DNA of 64,000 nt, taken from Sweltsa coloradensis. Lineage: Eukaryota > Arthropoda > Insecta > Plecoptera > Chloroperlidae. The DNA is taken from positions 186,001 through 250,000 of the forward strand of contig JAMZAV010001845.1 in the NCBI GenBank assembly GCA_024449915.1, in the 5' to 3' direction. Shown here one piece after another: positions 55,340 to 64,000 of this stretch; the first letter of the stretch is position 1; each line of letters begins with the position of its first letter. Both the position numbers and the translations under genes were made by a program. The notes under the pieces are model-generated. The model saw only the letters and a program-made list of their open reading frames with translations, ran no database searches and was not told the origin of the DNA.

Positions 55340-56635
55340 GATGTAGCCAGTGTCAGCCCGGAATGTAGTGATTGCTATGTTTTGCTAGTAGTAAATGTAG
55401 CAAGTATCAATTTGATTTAGCCAGAGTAAGCCAGGTAGCTAGCCATTGCTTGATACAACTAGTAGTGCCAGTTGTTAGTAATAGTTGATGTACCCAGAGT
55501 GTGCCAGATAGCTAGGCATTGCTTGATACAGCTAGTGGTGCCAGTTACTAGTAATAGTTCGATGTAGCCAGAGTGTGCCAGGTAGCTAGGCATTGCTTGA
55601 TACAGCTAGTGGTGCCAGTTGCTAGTAATAGTGTGATGTACCCAAAGTGTGCCAGATAGCTAGGCATTGCTTGATACAACTAGTGATGCCAGTTGCTAGT
55701 AAATGTGATGTAACCCAGAGTGTGCCAGGTAGCTAGGCATTGCTTGATACAGCTAGTGATGCCAGTTGCTAGTAACATTGATGTACCAGAGTGTGCCAGG
55801 TAGCTAGGCATTGCTGATACAACTAGTGATGCCCGTTGCTAGTAACAGTGTGATGTACCCCGAGTGTGGGCCCGGTAGTAGGCATTGCTTTGATACAACT
55901 AGTGATGCCAGTTTTCTAGTAACATTGATGTACCCAGAGTGTGCCAGGTAGCTAGGCATTGCTTGATACAACTAGTGATGCCAGTTGCTAGTAACATTGA
56001 TGTACCCAGAGTGTGCCAGGTACTTCATTGCTTGATACAACTATGATGCCAGTTGCTAGTAAATTTGATGTACCCCGAGTGTGCCAGGTACTAGGCATTG
56101 CTTGATACAACTAGTGATGCCAGTTGCTAGTAACATTATGATGTACCCCTGTGGGCCGGGGCATTTCTTGATACACTAGTGATGCCAGTTGCTAGTAACA
56201 GTTTATGTACCCGAGTGTGCCAGAAGCTAGGCATTGCTTGATACAACTAGTGATGCCAGTTGCTAGTAACATTTGATGTACCAAGGTGCCGAGGTAGCTG
56301 CATTGCTTGATACAACTATGTGCAGTTGCTAGTACAGTGTGAATGTAAGGGTGGGAGCTAGGCATGTGTTGAACATAGTGGCCATTTGCTAGTACAGGGA
56401 TGTAGCCCAAATGGCCAGGTAGCTAGGCATTGCTTGATACACTATGATTCCCGTTGCTAGTAACATTATGATGTAGCCGGTGTGCCAGGGAGCTAGGCAT
56501 TTCTTGATACACTAGTGATGCCAGTTGCTAGTACATTTTTGATGTACCAGAGTGTGCCAGGTAGCTAGGCATTGCTTGATACAGCTAGTGGTGCCAGTTG
56601 CTAGTAAAAGTTTGATGTAACCAGTGTAAGGCTGG
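55340..56635 (+). repeat. 73-bp minisatellite, about 17 units
   Basis: Units of about 73 bp with AGCTAGGCATTGCTTGATAC and GATGCCAGTTGCTAGTAAC. The first units (55440-55850) are regular. After about 55850, units show small deletions and run-length changes (GTGGGCCCGG; GGGCCGGGGCATTTC), probably a mix of real variation and base-calling error. The minus-strand ORF at 56192-56410 is a translation of this repeat, not a gene. Confidence 0.9.
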
Positions 56636-56689
56636 TAGTGATCTCAAATGCTTCAATATTCGATACGATATCGATATCCTTGCGTCACA

Positions 56690-57185
56690 TTAAATATCCC
56701 GCCTTCGTCTGCAGAATGTTCCTCCGCTCAACAGTACGCAGCGACGATTTTACTACCGATGTTCGCCTGTTAGACAGCAGTGCGATTTTTGGGGCGCTGT
56801 TTCACACGTCACGTATCCTCCACTGAGGGTTTAGCTCCGCTGCCCGCCTCATATGCTTTGCCGGTTGCGGATAGCGCGGGCTGCGGCGCAAGGCGCCAAT
56901 CGCGACCCTGTTCTCTAGCTAGCGCGCTCGCTATGTGTGTGAAAGGGGTATATGGTGTCGCCACAAACTGGTGAGTAACATCCAAACCAGGGATTGCAGT
57001 TAGCAACTAAGAAAATTCTCTATCTAGGCAATTGAAGCTAACAGCTACCAAAACCCAACCAAAAACTGTAAACACTGGCGGCGACCCCATTTGTAATACC
57101 CCTTTTATATAAGCCTCGCGCAGGTTGCGTTATCAACCTGGGTATCGCCAGTGTCTGATCTAACTTTTCTTTACATTTTCAGTCA
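56690..57185. other. CpG-rich segment with inverted repeat and TATA-like box
   Basis: 56690-56960 is CpG-rich in an AT-rich setting. AAAGGGGTATATGGTGTCGC (56941) is mirrored by GGCGACCCCATTTGTAATACCCCTTT (about 57079-57104), followed by TTTATATAAG. GTGAGT at 56971 and TTTCTTTACATTTTCAG at 57166-57182 resemble a splice donor and acceptor. A host promoter and first exon is possible, but I cannot name a product. Confidence 0.35.
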
Positions 57186-58808
57186 CTTATTTTTTATCGT
57201 CCTGCCCTAAAATTGTGTGGTAACCAAACCTTTATTTGTGAGCTTGTTTTTAGATGAATACACGGACAAGATGGGACAAATCAATAGCGGGAAGTTCTTT
57301 CTTAACGGTATTGTACCATCCAATGACAGATAACTTGGAAGTCCAAGAAAGATCTCTGAAAAGTTACGGATTTAACGGATTTTTTTGTTGCTTAACTTCA
57401 CCTTTCATATCAGCCATTGTATTATACATTTTTGCTATAGTTTTATAACTACAAGCCGAGTGCAAAATTAAATTTTGCGCAACACTTTTTTCAATGTTTC
57501 AAGACATCTTTGTCTTCCACGCAAGTAGACCTACAAGGGATAATCATTTTCTGAAATAAGATTTGGTGCTCAATTTATTTCGTCTGGCCGTGTAAACGAA
57601 AGTTTTGTACGGGCAGGCGAAAAAAATCGTGCATCAAACGTCGTGTCGAAAAAATCATTTTCCCTTACACTAGGGGGGAAGACAACGGTGTGTGGAAACA
57701 AAAAAATGTTGTTAAAAATTTAATTTTGCACTTGGCTTGTTGTATAAATATTACATGTAATACTATATTGGCTGTGATGTCCTGCCAAAAATTTGCTGTA
57801 TGTGGCTTTATGGATGGAAGATTCGTATTCGGTCTTCCGCGAAAGTTGTTGTGCTATTCGTTTTAGTGGGATTGTCTAATAAATCAGTTTTCATTTTGTT
57901 TTTTGATATTTTTCTTTTTTCCTTTTCCTTTTTTCGTATTTTTTCTTTTCTCATTTTCTATTTGATTAAATTTCAATCAATTTCATTGAACACTTTTTAA
58001 TACATAATTGAAATTTACATTTTCAGTCAAATTGTGTGCCTGATATTGTCTTTTAGCGTAATGTGAAGACATAAGCTAATTTTATTTTTACTTTTTAATT
58101 ACCGTACAGTATCATCGATCGGTATAGTTTTTTTTTTAAACGACCTTTTCTGTCACCTATATTACCTATATGACTGTGCTCCCCTTATTACGATGCGATC
58201 GATTGAGCCATGACAAATCTCGAAAATATTGTGTTGAAAATCATGCAGAACCTTACAGAGAAGTCTGGTATTACAGGCGAGTGTAAAATGCGTACTTGCC
58301 GCGTCCACGTCGTGAGGAGCTCAGTCCTCAAGTCCCACGAAGTAGTCGAGTGCTGCCTCAAGTCGTTTCGAGTGTGATTTATCTTACTTTATTTATGGTT
58401 TCGTCTCTCGTATCGGTACTAAGTTATGACTGATAAGTACAAGTAGACGTAGGTGTAGACGAAATTGTATTTGTCGTCGTATTTAATTAAACCCCACAAC
58501 TGCATACGTCGAAATCAACTTGTTTTGCCTCATGCCCTGAAATATTTTCACCAGCACACAGTAAAATATTGCTAATATTGATGTAAACGGCAATACAATC
58601 AATTATTATGCCTATGTAAAAAAATAAATTGACGCACACAAACTACAATGTTTCGGTATTGCATTCAGCCTAACGCTTTTTTCTAAACGCACCAAATGCA
58701 CTAAAAAAACTGATTTTCAAAATTTTCGCCTATACGGCGCAATTTATGGGGGGCTTTGCCCCCCCCCCCCCCCCCCCCCCCCAATGTCCAATCTCTAGTG
58801 ACGCTCCT
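57186..58808. other. Noncoding region ending in poly-C
   Basis: Short ORFs only. Poly-C at about 58760-58782 is preceded by GGGGGGCTTTG. GTGACGCTCCTGG (58799) may be a decayed TIR end. Confidence 0.45.
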
Positions 58809-59052
58809 GGTTCCATCCATTTAGATCTATAATGCAACTACAATTTAGAAGTTGAATAGTTACCGTCTCGGTGGTCTAGTTGGCTATAAGGCGCCTACCT
58901 GGAATGTGGGAGACGGGTTCGGACCCCTATCGGGATGTATTTTTCAACTTCTGTATTGTATTAAATATTACAAAAAGTACACCTACTGCCACTGGAGTGT
59001 TTCCCGACCATTACTAATCTTTGCTATTACTAACCAGATCGAGAAACAATTT
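58809..59052 (+). mobile_element. SINE-1 copy
   Basis: Diverged copy of the family at 2410-3186: same upstream text (ATAATGCAACTACAATTTAG), tRNA-like head (A-box GTGGTCTAGTTGGCTATAAG; degenerate B-box GGGTTCGGACCCC at about 58916) and body GAGTGTTTCCCGACC...CCAGATCGAGAAA. The overlapping 126-codon ORF (58852-59232) is a translation of it. Confidence 0.75.
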
Positions 59053-59482
59053 CAGAATATTATTCTAAATTCGCCCGAAAACGGACTCGATCTCGAAGCC
59101 TTGAACATTGGTCCTCTTGACAAGAAAGCGTGGGTGTGTCCACAACTTCCTACCCATGGCACTTCAATGCGTGACCTCGACCTTTTGTCTCTAATTCATA
59201 AAAAAATCACCCATATCCAAACATTCATGTGATATGACGTACGTACGTCATAATCTTCAACATGCCATTTCATGATTTTGTTGCTTTGTACTGCCCCAGT
59301 AATTCACACCAAAAAACGAAAAATCTAACACCAACCAATTTATTAGTACTTAGTACTCATGTACTAAGCACTGGTGCTTACAATGGGTTGCATGCAAAAC
59401 CTCCACAAAGAGTATGCTGATGAAGATAACACAGTACCATATTATTCTAAATTAACCCGAAAACGGACAACTCAATTCTCGT

Positions 59483-59510
59483 TATTATTATTATTATAAT
59501 AATAATAATA

Positions 59511-59567
<57 letters not shown>

Positions 59568-59600
59568 ATAACTATTATTATTATTATTATTATTAATAAT
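59483..59600. repeat. (TTA)n microsatellite with self-complementary switch
   Basis: TTA units switch to TAA (about 59496-59510) and back, so that the tract can fold on itself. Confidence 0.9.
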
Positions 59601-59633
59601 ATTATTGATTCATAGCAATTGTCGTAAAAGTTT

Positions 59634-59704
59634 TCCCCGACTGGGGTTCGAACCCAGAACCTCCGGCTTAACGTGCCATAGCTCTAACAATTGAGCTACC
59701 GGGA
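59634..59704 (-). tRNA. tRNA-like sequence, probably pseudogene or SINE head
   Basis: On the minus strand: good D-arm (AGCTCAATTGTTAGAGC), perfect T-arm (CTGGG TTCGAAC CCCAG) and mostly paired acceptor. The anticodon loop is ACGTTAA, lacking the universal U33. The acceptor has two mismatches and the anticodon stem at least one. It is therefore unlikely to be a working tRNA. Confidence 0.5.
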
Positions 59705-60002
59705 CCACAGAACAAATTTTTACTTAACTGCTATTTGTTGTGACTGTTGACTTCCATGACATATTATTATTATTATGTCCGTGAACATCACAATTGTACA
59801 GACAGTCACCTCTGTCTTACAATCGGTTACAAGTTACAAATATATATATTCATTTCAAAATATGCCATCTAAAAATATTGCAACTAATTCTAAAATAATT
59901 CATACATAATTTTATTTGTAGGTACCCATTCCACTAGAACCGCCACAGCTCACATAAAAAACATCATCATACTATAAGCAATGACCGGTATTCGCGAATC
60001 GA

Positions 60003-60031
60003 ATAATATGTATGTATGTATGTATGTATGT
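60003..60031. repeat. (TATG)n microsatellite
   Basis: About seven ATGT units. Confidence 0.85.
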
Positions 60032-60562
60032 TTAGAATGGAAATATCCAATACATTAAGAATTGATATTAATGCTATATTGATGTACGGTATGCTTTTAC
60101 ATTTTCGTATAACTACTGAAACCATTAATGAATGTGGTGTTTGAAAATCAATGTTAGCAGCCCGGAGTATAATGCAGGCTTGAAAATGCCTCCCTCACTG
60201 ACCCTTGGCAACTGAAGGAAGTCGTAAAACTAATGCGTTTTTTTGCTCAAGGAAGGGAGACGGGTTTGGTAAACTGCTAAAATGCACTTCCCTCATGTAG
60301 CCCAAGCACGACGAATTTTCCCTGTAGATTTTAATACTAATACATTTTAATGTTGTGGTTTTGTAGTTGTACAGTATTACTATCCCGTTGGTATAACCGT
60401 TGAGTGACTAACGGTATAACTGAGGCCTAGAAACGTATTAAAGACGTAAAGTATTAATTATATGCAAATAGCTAATAATTAATATAATAACAATTATTAA
60501 ATAATATATAGTATATTTTTAAATAAATTGTATAAATTGTGTTATACATTTTATTTTTTTTG

Positions 60563-60640
60563 CCCCGACTAGGGATCGATCCCAGACTTACTGGGTCAAT
60601 GACTCGATGTACTGATGCTTCTGCCCATTGAGTAATACAA
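60563..60640 (-). ncRNA. Degenerate tRNA-like SINE head
   Basis: The minus strand reads TACTCAATGGGCAGAAGC (A-box-like), then GGGATCGATCCC (B-box-like) and GTCGGGGC. It shares the GTCGGGG end with 59634-59704. The plus-strand flank has T-rich runs. Confidence 0.45.
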
Positions 60641-60651
60641 AATATCGCTTG

Positions 60652-60702
60652 TTTATTTATTTATTTATGTATTTATTTATTTTTTTATTTTTTTATTTGA
60701 GA
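60652..60702. repeat. (TTTA)n microsatellite
   Basis: TTTATTTATTTATG-type repeat passing into T-rich sequence. Confidence 0.85.
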
Positions 60703-60914
60703 GAGTTTATACAGTTGTAACACAGTTGGGCTTATATCGTACAAAACATTTTCTTTCTTCCAAGTTAGTTGCACTTAGGCATATGTGGTTGTTTCAAACT
60801 TTTGTAGTTACTTCTCAGATACCACTATATAATTATTATTTTCTTTAAATTACATTCATTACAACTAAGCTATCAGATCTTTTTTCTATAAAAATTATAT
60901 TAATATTTTGTCAC

Positions 60915-60990
60915 CGACAGATGTAGCTCAAGCGTAAATCACAACAGTAATTCGGGAGGTCACGGGTTCGAATACCGTCACTGGCAATCC
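60915..60990 (+). ncRNA. tRNA-like SINE head (SINE-2, copy 1)
   Basis: TGTAGCTCAAGCGTAAATC (A-box-like) and GGGTTCGAATACC (B-box), with GTAATTCGGGAGGTC before the B-box and GGCAATCCTC after it. These are shared with 62344-62415. Confidence 0.55.
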
Positions 60991-61293
60991 TCACCCAAAA
61001 GGGGCCGACAGATACACTTTTGTATTTATCGTGTGCCCTGGATAATACTTATTTTAACATAAGATTATTGTCAATTAATATCCTTTTACTATATCTTTGC
61101 TGGTTTATGTGATTACAATAATTATAAGTACCTATATCTTCTTCTCATATATTGTTTGATGTAATCGTCGATTTACAAGTCAATAAGCGAATCAGTGCAA
61201 CTGTATTTTGCACTGCTTTGCACATACCAGTGTTCATTTCTTTTCAATAACATCATTAGAAAATCACGCTTACGTTCATAAAATACTCACTTT

Positions 61294-61943
61294 CAGTGGC
61301 GTAAGAACCGGTGGTGGGAGAGGGGGGGGATGGGGGCAAAACTAACGTGAGTTAAATATTTATCCCAGAATTTCCGTATTAAATATGCACTTACACTTAT
61401 ACAATTCGACAGTGCCAACGGCCTTGCCATGTTGAATACACCGGTTCCCGATCGGTACTTGAGTGGGTGCCCACTTGGGAACACTGCGTGCTGGAGGAGA
61501 AGCAAATCACCAAAGTGTGCCCCCGATAGGAAACGATCTTGCCTTGTGAGTTGTGACCCTTAGCCGCTGTGCGGAGAACAATGTTCATAGCATGTTTCTG
61601 GTAACAATTCGACAGTCGCCTTAGTGAAACGAATATGTTTGCCTGTATGCTTCGTCATTACATAAAAAATTAGGTAAAAATTTACTAAAATGGGCCACCT
61701 CACGTTCATTTTTTTAGTTTTTATAGATCGCAGAGAATTGCAGTAAAACATCGTTTTACTTTCGGACTCTCCGAGTGCAGTTAAAACATGACGAAATAAC
61801 TGTAGTATGGTGATTTTTTTTTAGCCTTCGGCGAAAGGGCCTCCGGCGGCTGGGGCTTCGCCCCTTCCCCAGCTGCCGCCCACAAGATGTACTAGTGGAC
61901 TTCCCCCCCCCCCCCGAACTTTCAAAACGTTCCTACGCGCCTG
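61294..61943. mobile_element. Non-autonomous hAT element with 8-bp TSD
   Basis: 650 bp. Left end CAGTGGCGTAAGAACC; right end GTTCCTACGCGCCTG, an imperfect TIR. A perfect 8-bp duplication CTCACTTT lies at 61286-61293 and 61944-61951. TSD length and end sequence are diagnostic of hAT. The GC block CTCCGGCGGCTGGGGCTTCG is subterminal (about 61840-61865). Poly-C at 61904-61916. No transposase. Confidence 0.85.
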
Positions 61944-62343
61944 CTCACTTTCAAGTATCAATCATCTTTGTCACTTACGAGAACGGGAGGTTGCCGATTT
62001 GATACCCGCTACAGGCTACAGGCATTGCTGACGGTTTATTCCAAGATTGTCTTTATTCAACAACAAGGACAATGATATGGAATGATTCGTCTCAAGTAGT
62101 CCTTTGTCTTTCCATACATAACTACTCTAAAACACCGACATATTTTATTGAATTTTTAAAACTATATTTATTTAATTACTACATTGGTATATTTTGAGAA
62201 TCGGTGTACGAACTCTGCGCTAGTTGCTCGCGAATACTTGTACTAGTTACCGAAAACAAAACGGCTCATACTATGACAACGTAATGTTTTTGGTTGACCC
62301 GAGCTAGTGAGTATTTTTCGTGAATGTGCAGTGAAGAGTACGT

Positions 62344-62415
62344 TTTACCGATAGTGTTGGCTCGAGCGCGACTGTAATTCGGGAGGTCCTGGATTCGAAT
62401 CCCGTCGAGACCGGC
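62344..62415 (+). ncRNA. tRNA-like SINE head (SINE-2, copy 2)
   Basis: TTGGCTCGAGCGCGACTG (A-box-like), GTAATTCGGGAGGTC, GGATTCGAATCCC (B-box), then CCGGCAATTCTG. The downstream text CCTTGGATAACCC resembles CCTGGATAA after copy 1, so the repeat body extends about 100 bp further. Confidence 0.6.
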
Positions 62416-62479
62416 AATTCTGAATAAAGTTTTTTCCGAGGTTTTCCTCAGTCGTGAATGCGAATGCAAGGGAACTCAT

Positions 62480-63214
62480 AAACATACCTTGGATAACCCT
62501 TCACAATTGTCCCAACTCTAATATACCAAGCTAGCCGAAGAAGGGGCATGCATTGCACCCTGGGCAAGTTTGTGGCATTGACCTTCATTGGCGGCGAAAT
62601 CGTCTGCAACCATGCAATCACTTATTTGGGGTGAATCAATCATCAAATATTTCTGTTGGTGATTGTTTTACCTATGGTGCACGCGGTTGTGGTGTTGGTG
62701 GGGTGGTCGGGGGGGGGGGGGTAATGCGGCAATGCCTATGGCTATAATGCGCCGAGTTTAATTTAATTGGACATTTTCCACTGGAAAACTAGTTTCTAGT
62801 TTGAAGAGATAGTCACAGACAACTTTTTAATAACATAGTTTCACTTTTAATATACTATACCCTATTATGTACGGAACAAACATTACAGTCAGTATTGCGA
62901 ATCCAGGAATAACAATTGGATGGAGAGTTTGTGGGGGTAGCCTTGCAAAACTAGTACGGGTGTACTGGTTTAAAGTCGCAGATCTAGGTCCTGAAGGCTA
63001 AACATTGCAAATCTGCTACTATTAAAAGCCTAAATGCACGATTAAAAATCTCGAATTTCGTAATAGTTGATATTGATTATTGGCTTTCCCATATTTATTA
63101 TACCCCAATAGGCCTAAATAAAACAAACATTGGAAGCAGTAGCAAGTTTCAGCCGTGCTGATATTGTCGACGAAGGCGAAAATAATTGTGTGGTTCGTTC
63201 TTCGTTGGTTTTCT
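62480..63214. other. Noncoding region
   Basis: No gene recognised. Poly-G at about 62710-62720. Confidence 0.45.
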
Positions 63215-63565
63215 GGCTGTGGCTAGAGTCTGCTTCCAATGCAGTAGGCTTACGTACAGAAGTTAAAACTTTTGATATGGACTCCCCGACTTGTGTCCAT
63301 CTTGAAGGTAAAATTTGGAGCCGTCCTAGCAACGAGGCACATAATCAATTATAAGGTTGGTCCGAATTAGCATTGTTCATTCTGGCGCTGTCTGTGGGTG
63401 GAATCGTGTCCAGCTTGAGTGATCGGTGTTTCCTACTTAAATAATAATATGACGATCTTGGTCATTGTTCGCTCGTCGATGGTGTTGGCGCCAACAGGTT
63501 TGGCTTGCTCTACTTTAAATTTAATATCCTCACTGAAATTCAGTTGTCTGACTGAGTGGGTATTT
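63215..63565 (+). mobile_element. SINE-3, second copy
   Basis: Shares CTGCTTCCAATGCAGTAGG, GGAGCCGTCCTAGCAAC, CTCGTCG and the tail CTCACTGAAATTCAGTTG...GAGTGGG with 44985-45415. The B-box is lost. Confidence 0.65.
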
Positions 63566-64000
63566 TAAATACGATATTTTTAAAACTACAAATTAGTAAC
63601 TTTTAAATGCCTAAAACGCGTTTAAAATGTAAAATTACAAAATATTTAATAGCGATAATTGAATAATATGCCATGCAAATCGAAGTCTCGTGGGATCTGG
63701 GGGGGGGGGGGGCGGTCGTTTCCCCCCCCCAGGAATCTGCCCTCTATACAAACGGGACGAGCACACAAAACAAATAGATATTATAAATTTACTAAACTTA
63801 ATCGTAACCCTCGCATCTCATTAATTATGTTTTGTAAGTTGTATCACCAATACAATGTCTGAGGTATGGATTGCTTTCCTTTTTGACTCCTGATAATTAT
63901 TTCTGACCGATTGGTCCGCTAACAAACAATCCCACTCTATCGAATTATGAGGTTTGCTAAACATCAGAAACAGCAAATCAGGGAATAATCAAACTTTTGT
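63566..64000. other. Noncoding region with poly-G/poly-C pair
   Basis: G-run (63700-63711) followed by C-run (63723-63730), able to pair as a short hairpin. No gene. Confidence 0.5.

Noticed and set aside
55340..56635. CRISPR array
   Set aside because: Units are directly tandem with no variable spacers, and the DNA is eukaryotic. It is a minisatellite.
56780..56974. Host exon coding 64 residues
   Set aside because: An Ala/Ser-rich reading of a CpG-rich patch, with an antisense ORF of equal length. Unsupported without transcripts.
59634..59704. A working tRNA gene (GTT anticodon)
   Set aside because: Position 33 is C instead of T, the acceptor stem has two mismatches, and similar heads nearby look like SINEs.

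Overview
This is eukaryotic, almost certainly metazoan DNA. It is AT-rich, has no operon-like coding, and is dominated by transposable elements: CR1-like and other APE-type LINEs, Ty3/Gypsy and Ty1/Copia LTR retrotransposons, tRNA-derived SINEs, hAT-like and other TIR elements. A 2A-bearing LINE, a SURL/Mag-like Gypsy and the frequent TAGGCCTA-type words point to a marine invertebrate, perhaps an invertebrate deuterostome (echinoderm, hemichordate or similar). That is an inference. I found no convincing host protein-coding gene.

Layout. 2.1-3.4 kb and 13.55-13.85 kb hold pieces of one tandem array whose units meet at short TIR junctions. The array is interrupted by a tRNA-SINE tandem (2.4-3.19 kb, 11-bp TSD) and by a minus-strand CR1-like LINE (3.4-~12.4 kb) encoding a 2A peptide, PHD-like finger, endonuclease and RT. 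That LINE is split by a Ty3/Gypsy element (5168-10376) with identical 216-bp LTRs and TSD CTGTG. 12.4-18 kb holds MITE-like inverted repeats and noncoding DNA.

18052-41617 is a second Ty3/Gypsy element on the plus strand, swollen to 23.6 kb. Its gag is broken first by a LINE 3' fragment plus a dispersed repeat, then by a 16.6-kb long-TIR element (20305-36942) with a perfect 7-bp TSD. That TIR element contains a third LTR retrotransposon (minus, ~25113-32535). This one has a tRNA-Leu primer site of unusual length, and its interior is a large palindrome in a tract that looks poorly base-called.

41.7-48.4 kb holds a decayed minus-strand LINE, a tRNA-like SINE, a short hAT-like element and a palindromic copy of the dispersed repeat. 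48425-53125 is a Ty1/Copia element with near-identical LTRs, a Copia-type initiator-tRNA PBS and a frameshifted pol. 53.4-54.75 kb has two copies of one ~485-bp MITE. 55.3-56.6 kb is a 73-bp minisatellite. 57-64 kb is noncoding with five tRNA-like SINE heads, microsatellites and a non-autonomous hAT with a perfect 8-bp TSD.

The coding parts work only as mobile-element machinery (gag, protease, RT, RNase H, integrase; endonuclease plus RT for LINEs). Nearly all are frameshifted. Young LTR pairs combined with broken ORFs, plus homopolymer distortion in 25-31.4 kb and 55.8-56.6 kb, suggest that some breaks are sequencing or consensus errors rather than decay.
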